The notes beneath the pieces are model-generated. The model was given only the letters and a program-made list of their open reading frames with translations. It did no database searches and was not told the DNA's origin. The position numbers and the translations under genes are program-made. Shown here piece after piece: positions 6,348 through 10,606 of a DNA stretch of 10,606 nucleotides; within the stretch, counting starts at the first letter, position 1, and every line of letters begins with the position of its first letter. Source of the stretch: Baffinella frigidus (taxonomy: Eukaryota; Cryptophyceae; Cryptomonadales; Baffinellaceae); NCBI GenBank assembly GCA_026770585.1, contig MU646521.1:313673-324278 (forward strand), in the 5' to 3' direction.

Positions 6348-6440
6348 AGCTCTGCAGAGTTTGGGTTGCCGGACTATTCCCGCGTTGACATTCATCTCGA
6401 GTGGCACACATCTGTCAACTTTGGAGCAAAAATGCCCTCT
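6348..6440 (+). repeat. Dispersed repeat copy, TAGCTCTG...GTCAACTTTGG
   Basis: TAGCTCTG, TTGGGTTG, CTATTCCC, GTTGACATTC, GTGG, ACATCTGTCAACTTTGG appear in the same order and spacing as at 8245-8325 (TAGCTCTG, TTGGGTTG, ATATTCCC, GTTGACGTTC, GTGG, AGATCCGTCAATTTTGG). Matching between blocks is loose, so this is an old copy. Confidence 0.55.
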
Positions 6441-6483
6441 GTCCCACAAAATTGGAGCCGAATCCGCCGTGAGATAGAGCTCA

Positions 6484-6630
6484 TCCGGGAACTTGTTTAA
6501 TTTAAAAGAAAATACACTATCAAACCGGATTCTGCCCTGACGAAATTTACTTAGGGCCCTAATTAATCTTCTTCCAACTTCTATGAACACATAGTGATCC
6601 ATTTTCTTTTAAATTAAATTTGTCCCCGGA
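6484..6630. mobile_element. 147-bp AT-rich TIR element
   Basis: TTTAATTTAAAAGAAAAT (6496-6513) is perfectly inverted at 6601-6618. The pairing continues outward to TCCGGG/CCCGGA, giving 30-bp ends that match at about 26 positions. The interior is AT-rich and non-coding. The start of the reverse frame 6048-6602 lies within it. Base composition contrasts with the GC-richer flanks. Confidence 0.65.
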
Positions 6631-6666
6631 CAAGAGCGAGGCTTACCTCGTTTGCCCTTTGCTCAC

Positions 6667-6799
6667 GCCAGTGAAATGATTGATTAATTGCGTTTGGGGC
6701 AATAAAAAGTAGTACAAAAATGCTGTACCATCAATATTATAATCCAATTATGCAGGATTTTTTGTTGGCCAAAAGCAATTAATCAACACTTTTACTGAC
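6667..6799. mobile_element. 133-bp AT-rich TIR element, TTGATTAATTGC ends
   Basis: The 31-bp ends 6667-6697 and 6769-6799 match when inverted at about 25 positions, with the perfect block TTGATTAATTGC and TTTGG inside. The core has GTAC-AAAAATGCT-GTAC and ATATTATAAT. It is the second AT-rich element in a row, 36 bp after 6484-6630. There is no coding potential and no clear target duplication. Confidence 0.6.
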
Positions 6800-6827
6800 A
6801 TTAGTTCACTCAACAGGGGGAGTCGGC

Positions 6828-6939
6828 AGCTCTGAGCTAGCTGCGTCGGTAGCAACCCCCCCCCCTAAACCCTAAACCCTAAACCCTCAACCCTAAACCT
6901 TAAACCCCCGCCCTCCCCCCGCCAAGCTCTGAGCCAGCT
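6828..6939. repeat. 15-bp direct repeats flanking a telomeric tract
   Basis: AGCTCTGAGCTAGCT (6828-6842) and AGCTCTGAGCCAGCT (6925-6939) are direct copies with one mismatch. Between them are a C-run, the CCCTAAA tract (6862-6908) and a C-rich tail. The arrangement resembles a target duplicated around an inserted telomeric tract. Confidence 0.75.
6862..6908 (-). repeat. Short telomeric tract, CCCTAAA
   Basis: About six heptamers (CCCTAAA, CCCTCAA, CCTTAAA) bounded on both sides by runs of C. Confidence 0.9.
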
Positions 6940-6945
6940 TTATCC

Positions 6946-7073
6946 GGGGAAACCTATTTTTCTTTCGTTTCCTGGAAACGAAAAGTACTGCACGCATGCT
7001 TTAATATTACTAGTAAGAACGAATTGTGTAGTGATTTTCGTTCCCAGGAAATGAAAGAAAAATAGGTTTTCCC
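6946..7073. mobile_element. 128-bp foldback element, CCTATTTTTCTTTC ends
   Basis: The left arm 6946-6992 (GGGGAAACCTATTTTTCTTT, TTTCCTGG, AACGAAAA) is inverted at 7027-7073 with one gap and a few mismatches, about 40 of 46 positions. The core is only about 35 bp (TTTAATATTACTAGTAAG), so the whole element folds as one hairpin. A reverse frame (6940-7140) covers it by virtue of the A/T arms and is not a gene. Confidence 0.7.
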
Positions 7074-7164
7074 TGATGATAGACTCAGGGTTGCTCTGGG
7101 AGGCGACACGCGAGAGCAGAAAGATGCTCCAGAGAGTCACCTACCCAGAGTCATATATCACCGA

Positions 7165-7179
7165 GTATACAACGTATAC
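7165..7179. repeat. Small palindrome GTATAC-AAC-GTATAC
   Basis: A perfect 6-bp inverted repeat around three bases. No other structure is visible between 7074 and 7220. Confidence 0.6.
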
Positions 7180-7221
7180 GAAGATAAAGCTGGCATCCGC
7201 CGCACTCTCGTCGCGGCCTTG

Positions 7222-7355
7222 AATAGATTCCATCTCAGATTTGCGTTGGGTTTGGAGCCATTTTCAGGTGAGCCCAACTCGCTTTCAGGGGTTTAGAATA
7301 CCTGGTTTTGTACAAGGAATGAGTTGGATGGACGCCTTGCGAAATGGAATCTATT
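7222..7355. repeat. Inverted repeat AATAGATTCCAT, 134 bp apart
   Basis: AATAGATTCCAT (7222-7233) is perfectly inverted at 7344-7355, and the similarity extends two to three bases inward (CTC against TTC). The interior has GGTTTTGTACAAGG but no further clear pairing. It may be a decayed inverted-repeat element. Confidence 0.4.
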
Positions 7356-7520
7356 TTGGGCTGGGACTAACTCCCCCCGCCCTTCCCCCTCGCCACTGCT
7401 TGCCCGAAAATCAGCCCTGATGGTTCATGGTTGACGGTTGACGGTTTAGGGTACAGATCCTGCACCGTTCGTGAGAGTGGCACAAAGATGCCCGGATTAG
7501 ACCAAGGGCTTGGTGCAACC

Positions 7521-8104
7521 CCCTTCCAAGTGTTCCCGGGGAGGTACATCGCGGCGCCTGGTGCAGCTCCGACCGCCAAAAGCTTGTTGAGCGCCTCCGG
7601 CCTCAAAATCGTCCCCCCACCCCCGTCCGCCATCTCCCAGACGCGCGCACAGAAGCGCCTTCAGGTCCGTCGCGCGTCTCCTCTGCAACCCACCAACCAT
7701 CGAATCCTCTTCCTTAGCAGACCTCAAACTTTCATAGTACTCGGATGTGGTTTTAGATTCGTAAAGTGGCTCGTTCTGGTACAAATAATAAAACTAACGA
7801 GGCTACACGTCACTTGTAGCCCCGTTAGTTTTATTAGTTGTACCAGAACGAGCCACTTTACGAATCTAAAACCAGATCCGGGTACTATGAACTTGCGCGC
7901 GGTCTGTCTGGGCCTGGCGCCGTCAGACCGGTGCTGAGGGTCGGTAGGCAGCTGCTTATGGAGGGCGAAGTTCCCCAGCCGAGACACAGACTGTTGGCGC
8001 TGCACGTTCGCAGAAGTAGAAGCCCTTCCCCGCCCCCCGATCTCCTAAAATACGACCAAAAAAAGGGTAAAATACGATGGGAAAAGGTCATTTCTGGACG
8101 AAGT
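7521..8104 (-). repeat. Right arm of the 3.5-kb inverted duplication, with insertion
   Basis: This is the reverse complement of 4559-4996 and is interrupted by a 159-bp foldback at 7732-7890. It ends with GTCATTTCTGGACGAAGT. Without the insertion it is about 421 bp. The frame beginning at 7633 on the minus strand encodes the same first 38 residues as 4884-4997 and then runs on to 7367 with unrelated sequence. A frame from 7431 forward merely reads the opposite strand. Confidence 0.9.
7732..7890. mobile_element. 159-bp near-perfect foldback transposon (MITE), 4-bp target duplication
   Basis: The left arm 7732-7806 and right arm 7816-7890 are inverted copies of 75 bp with four mismatches, around a 9-nt loop (ACGTCACTT). 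Ends are TCATAGTAC and GTACTATGA. ACTT flanks both sides (7728-7731 and 7891-7894). The other inverted arm (4559-4996) reads CGCGCAAGCTTGAGG at the equivalent place, uninterrupted and with only one of the two AAG(T/C) copies, so this is an insertion with a probable 4-bp duplication. A 2-bp AG duplication with one base longer ends also fits. Superfamily is not assigned. Transcribed, it would give a long hairpin RNA of the kind that can feed small-RNA pathways. Confidence 0.85.
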
Positions 8105-8106
8105 GA

Positions 8107-8128
8107 AACCGTCCTTTAAAGGACGGTT
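8107..8128. repeat. 22-bp perfect palindrome beside the right arm
   Basis: AACCGTCCTTTAAAGGACGG and its last two bases TT form a perfect palindrome centred on TTTAAA. It begins two bases outside the end of the inverted arm (8104), as a different palindrome cluster does on the left side (4524-4553). Confidence 0.85.
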
Positions 8129-8244
8129 CGCCATGCAGGTCACTGCCAACGTGTACAGCACCTACATTCAAGGCGGGGAGACACTAGGCCTCGGTATTTC
8201 TCCCCCCGCTTGGTTATTGACCCTTGCGAGACGGCCCCGAATCT

Positions 8245-8330
8245 TAGCTCTGACTCACTTGGGTTGACTGAATATTCCCAAGTTGACGTTCTGGGGTTGT
8301 GGTACAGATCCGTCAATTTTGGGCGAGCCC
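8245..8330 (+). repeat. Dispersed repeat copy, TAGCTCTGACTCACTTGGG
   Basis: TAGCTCTGACTCACTTGGGT, then ATATTCCCAAGTTGACGTTC, GGTTGTGGTACAGATCCGTC and TTTTGGGCGAGCCC. It is the best preserved plus-strand member of the family. The closest match is the minus strand of 3335-3395 (TAGCTCTGCCTCACTTGGGT, TATCCCCAAGTCGACATCC). Confidence 0.7.
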
Positions 8331-8423
8331 ACTCTTGCGTAAAGTTGATTCTGGTGGTTTGTACCAGAAACACGCCGAAAGGCTACACCCCATCTCGTTC
8401 ATACACTCGTGTGTACCACTAAC

Positions 8424-8500
8424 GCGAAGTTGATTCAGACCTGCCTAAAGTTGATCCAGACTGGTCTGAGGTTGATTCCGACTTGCCTAAAGTTGATTAT
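8424..8500 (+). repeat. 21-bp minisatellite, about four units
   Basis: GTTGAT occurs at 8429, 8450, 8471 and 8492, an exact 21-bp period. The unit resembles GCCTAAAGTTGATYCAGACY. A related GTTGATTCTGG lies at 8344. The period is a multiple of three, and forward frame 8483-8857 begins inside it, but I see no protein evidence. Confidence 0.85.
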
Positions 8501-8586
8501 GGCACCGCAGGGAAGCCGCGGGTGATATTCGTGGACTGCAACGAGGGCCGCATCGCGACTGTCCAGGCACTACCACCAGCAACCCG

Positions 8587-8827
8587 TATTGTACTTTTCG
8601 GGTCAGCGCGGATTTTGGGTCGGGGTCGGGAAGTCGGGAAAAATCGAAAATATCGAAAAAGGGCTCTAGTATTTGTACATATTATGGGTGGGGGGTGCAT
8701 CTTGTCATCATATCAATGCATAAGACAGCATAAAACTTTAGATGGACGCATCGATTTTCGAGATTTTCATTTCCCGACTCCCCGACCCGACCTCGAGAAA
8801 ATCCGCGCTGACCCGAAAAGTACAATA
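8587..8827. mobile_element. 241-bp element with 30-bp perfect TIRs and TA ends (Tc1/mariner-like MITE)
   Basis: The first 30 bases, TATTGTACTTTTCGGGTCAG continuing to CGGATTTT at 8616, are perfectly inverted at 8798-8827. Pairing continues imperfectly inward through GGTCGGGAAGTCGGGAAA on one side and its counterpart at 8765-8790. Removing the outer TA leaves TTGTACTTTTC ends flanked by TA, as in Tc1/mariner and Stowaway elements, whose target is TA; because TA is itself palindromic this cannot be proved from one copy. The core (8660-8750) is AT-rich and non-coding. Confidence 0.75.
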
Positions 8828-9008
8828 GCAGCTTTTCAGGGGTCCGGGATTTTATAAAATAATCTTATTTATTCCTAGGACCCTACAGTAGGAAGGGCCT
8901 AGGCACCTACGAATTGCTGACGGGAGATGCCAATGAGGTTTCATTGATTTGTACCAGGATCCGAAAGGTTTCAAAACCTGGGATAAGCTGCGGGTAGTCG
9001 CTGATGGT

Positions 9009-9454
9009 AGCTCTGCCTGAGTAACAACGACCGGGGACAAAGTGTCCTCATCTCGTGTGCAAACTCGACCAAGTGGTTCTACGACTCCAGAGTTGCAGAG
9101 CTTTTGGTCGAGTGGGGTGCCGATGTCTCCGCGACGTTCCAAGGCACTGGGCTCGCCGTACAAGACATTTAGAGCAGAAACTCAGGTACAAAAGGGCCAC
9201 TACCCACTCGAGAATGGTGGAGGATCCTATTTGCATGTGGGGTTGTAAATATTTGTACCAGGATAAGGTAAAGTAACCTCCTGACTGTGCAATTTAAGCA
9301 GAGTCACGTATCAAAAGCCAACTTGCCTTGAGGAAATTAAACTTAGGGACACAAATTCGCACTTTTAAAAGCACGTCGGTTTTAAATAGGCCCCTCTAGC
9401 GTTCTCGCGTGGATAATGCTTTTATGGCGAGCCCAGTGTTACTGAGGCAGAGCT
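9009..9454. repeat. Composite of AGCTCTGCCT-family ends, possible 446-bp element
   Basis: AGCTCTGCCTGAGTAACA (9009-9026) is inverted at 9437-9454 with one mismatch. The right end continues as CACTGGGCTCGCCATAAAA on the minus strand (9421-9440). An internal plus-strand block at 9145-9200 (CACTGGGCTCGCC, GAGCAGAAA, GTACAAAAGGGC) matches the core of 1058-1176. A 10-bp inverted repeat ACTCGACCAA lies at 9063-9072 and 9104-9113. TTTGTACCAGGAT appears at 8947 and 9252. It is non-coding. It may be one element with nested insertion or adjacent fragments. Confidence 0.5.
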
Positions 9455-9663
9455 GGAGGTAGCGCGCCGCGGCGGGCCTGTCTATCCCGAGGCGGGCCGG
9501 TGAATCATCCACTTTTGGAGAGAAAGATTCATTTCGGAGGGGAAATAAATTGACTTTTGTTTTAGATGGACATCCGAGATAGATGGCGGTTGGCCGGATA
9601 AGTCCTTTAGGGTTTAAAGTTTACGGGTTTGGGTTGAGCCCTGTCGTGTAGTGTTATTGTAGG
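9455..9663. other. Non-coding stretch with a decayed telomere-like patch
   Basis: The only structure I see is TTTAGGGTTTAAAGTTTACG followed by GGTTTGGG near 9606-9633, which looks like a few decayed TTTAGGG heptamers in the G-rich orientation. No frame of note is present. Confidence 0.4.
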
Positions 9664-10077
9664 ATTCTTTTCGTGACCAACAGATCTGAAACCCGCTGTG
9701 CCCTGTACCCAGGTTCTGACAGTTTAGTACCATGCCAAAGGTTGACAATCAAGTACAAGCATCGTCATATTTTGGCATTCTTCCATTCTTTTCGTGGCCA
9801 ACAGATGTGAAAACCGCTGTATGCGGTTTCTGCCGGGGCTGCTGTTAGCCATAATGTGCTTCGCAGAACGGTCCATTTAGTTTCGTGGTACCAATGTAAT
9901 TGCTGGTACACTGACATTTTAATTGCCCGATAATTCGACCGGATTTTCGGACGAAATCTCCTTGGAAGCCAAGAGTGTGGTCTGAACCTCGCTCTGGCCT
10001 GCACCCAGGTTGTGTCGGGGCTGCTGGTAAGCATGATGTGCGACCGCGCCCAGGCGATCCGGACATCACCCTTATGT

Positions 10078-10160
10078 GGATAAACCCTAAGACCCTACGC
10101 TAGGCCATCTGTAGGGTCACAGGGTTTCATAGGCTAACGGCCTGAAAATGGGGTAGTTAG
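10078..10160 (+). repeat. Copy of the interior of the 1709-1871 element
   Basis: GGATAAACCCTAAG, GACCCTACG, TAGGCC, GTAGGG, AGGCTAACGG and AAAATGGGG occur in the same order as at 1736-1840. Its right half is also the left arm of the hairpin at 10129-10290, so the hairpin may have formed by inverted duplication of this repeat. Confidence 0.55.
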
Positions 10161-10290
10161 GCATACGGCATTGCCTAGGACCTCCTACCGTAGGCCGAGG
10201 GATCCTAGGACCAAAAAGTCTCGGCCTACGGTAGGAGGTCCTAGGCAATGCCGTAGGCCTATCTACCCCATTTTCAGGCCGTTAGCCTAT
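10129..10290. mobile_element. 162-bp near-perfect hairpin element, 71-bp arms
   Basis: Arms 10129-10199 and 10220-10290 are inverted copies with two mismatches around a 20-nt spacer containing GGATCCTAGG. The arms carry GGCTAACGGCCTGAAAATGG, GCATTGCCTAGGACC and TCCTACCGTAGGCCGAG. TA lies just inside each end (10130-10131 and 10288-10289), leaving GGCTAACGG ends, so a TA target is possible but unproved. The low divergence between arms implies recent formation or gene conversion. It is non-coding. Confidence 0.8.
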
Positions 10291-10317
10291 TAGGTTGTTC
10301 CGCCGGATACCCTATCC

Positions 10318-10347
10318 GAAACCTGGTGGCTCGAAACCTGTTGGCTC
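10318..10347 (+). repeat. 15-bp tandem duplication
   Basis: GAAACCTGGTGGCTC is followed directly by GAAACCTGTTGGCTC. The second copy runs into AGCCACC, which pairs with GGTGGCT of the first copy. Confidence 0.8.
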
Positions 10348-10502
10348 AGCCACCAAGAATCTCTTCCGTAGCCCGCCGAGTGGGTGGGATTGGTGTCGTG
10401 GCCATCAGACCTGACCCCCGCTGTTTTCTGCACTCAGGTCCTGCCGGGGCTGCTGTTAATCATGATGTGCGACCGCGCACAGGCCCTCCGAGAACTAGAG
10501 GT

Positions 10503-10606
10503 CCTAACCCTGAAACGAAACCCGAAACCTGAAACCCGAAACCTGAAACCCGAAACCTGAAACCCGAAACCTGAAACCTGAAACCTGAAACCTGAAACCC
10601 GAAACC
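10503..10606 (-). repeat. Degenerate telomere-like array, alternating 14-bp dimer
   Basis: Heptamers of the type GAAACCC and GAAACCT alternate strictly for about four 14-bp dimers from 10516, then the GAAACCT type runs alone for four units, then GAAACCC returns at the window edge. The canonical CCCTAAA is nearly absent, so these variants have been amplified in their own right. The array continues past the window. Confidence 0.9.

Larger units (their letters stand above)
9664..10489 (+). repeat. Four dispersed copies of an ~75-100-bp repeat
   Basis: Copies lie at 9664-9720, 9785-9862, 9969-10055 and 10390-10489. Shared blocks in order are ATTCTTTTCGTGGCCAACAG, ATCTGAAACCCGCTGT, CTGCACCCAGGTTCTG, CCGGGGCTGCTGTTA and CATGATGTGCGACCGCGC. 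The first copy lacks the last two blocks and the third has a diverged beginning. Spacing is irregular (about 120, 180 and 420 bp). Copies three and four are separated by the hairpin at 10129-10290 and by the repeat shared with 1736-1840. No frame stays open across all four. Confidence 0.7.

Noticed and set aside
6048-6602. Longest reverse frame (184 codons)
   Set aside because: It crosses two inverted-repeat elements, a diverged dispersed repeat and the tail of a telomeric array. The peptide has no recognisable domain and the palindrome at 6136-6161 makes both strands look open.
7165-7188. loxP-like recombinase site (TATACGAAGATAA)
   Set aside because: Only one arm resembles a lox arm and only partly; there is no inverted partner at the right spacing.
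8483-8857. Forward frame of 124 codons
   Set aside because: It starts in the 21-bp minisatellite and reads through the 8587-8827 TIR element, ending just outside it.

Overview
This looks like nuclear DNA from a eukaryote, from a subtelomeric or interstitial-telomeric region. Seven separate tracts are built from the heptamer TTTAGGG/CCCTAAA and its one-base variants. That is the telomere repeat of most land plants and green algae, and also of some other lineages (for example coccidian apicomplexans, Phytophthora, dinoflagellates and cryptophytes). I cannot name the organism. I see no bacterial gene layout, operon, tRNA, rRNA or CRISPR. No open frame reaches 190 codons or carries a domain I recognise.

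Layout. 1-280 is a GT-rich minisatellite with a 78-bp period. 280-1180 holds three small inverted-repeat elements (326-504, 785-927, 1058-1176). 1279-1630 holds G-rich telomeric blocks (TTTTGGG, TTTAGTG, TTTAGGG) inside a 140-bp duplication. 1700-3610 holds dispersed repeats and a degenerate ~200-220-bp tandem array. 3660-4430 is mostly single-copy in this window and has the only frame I would consider as a gene candidate (3734-4030, 98 codons). 4559-8104 is a 3.5-kb inverted structure. Its outer ends are two oppositely oriented ~0.43-kb copies of one sequence, and between them lie C-rich telomeric arrays, including a clear 83/84-bp higher-order repeat at 5704-6053, plus several inverted-repeat elements. 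8245-8830 has a dispersed-repeat copy, a 21-bp minisatellite and a 241-bp element with perfect 30-bp ends. 8830-9660 has copies of the AGCTCTGCCT repeat family. 9664-10489 has four copies of another repeat and a 162-bp near-perfect hairpin. 10500-10606 is a degenerate telomere-like heptamer array that runs off the window.

How it fits together. The window is an accumulation zone of non-coding repeats, not a set of cooperating genes. At least ten unrelated foldback or MITE-like elements of 119-241 bp are packed among telomeric DNA. Two relationships let elements be dated or tested inside the window. One inverted copy lacks a 159-bp foldback that the other carries, giving an empty-site comparison. 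The telomeric tract at 6862-6908 lies between two 15-bp direct copies of one sequence. G-rich heptamers face right on the left side and C-rich heptamers lie on the right, the order expected for a head-to-head telomere arrangement. All comparisons were made by eye, so identities and edges are approximate.
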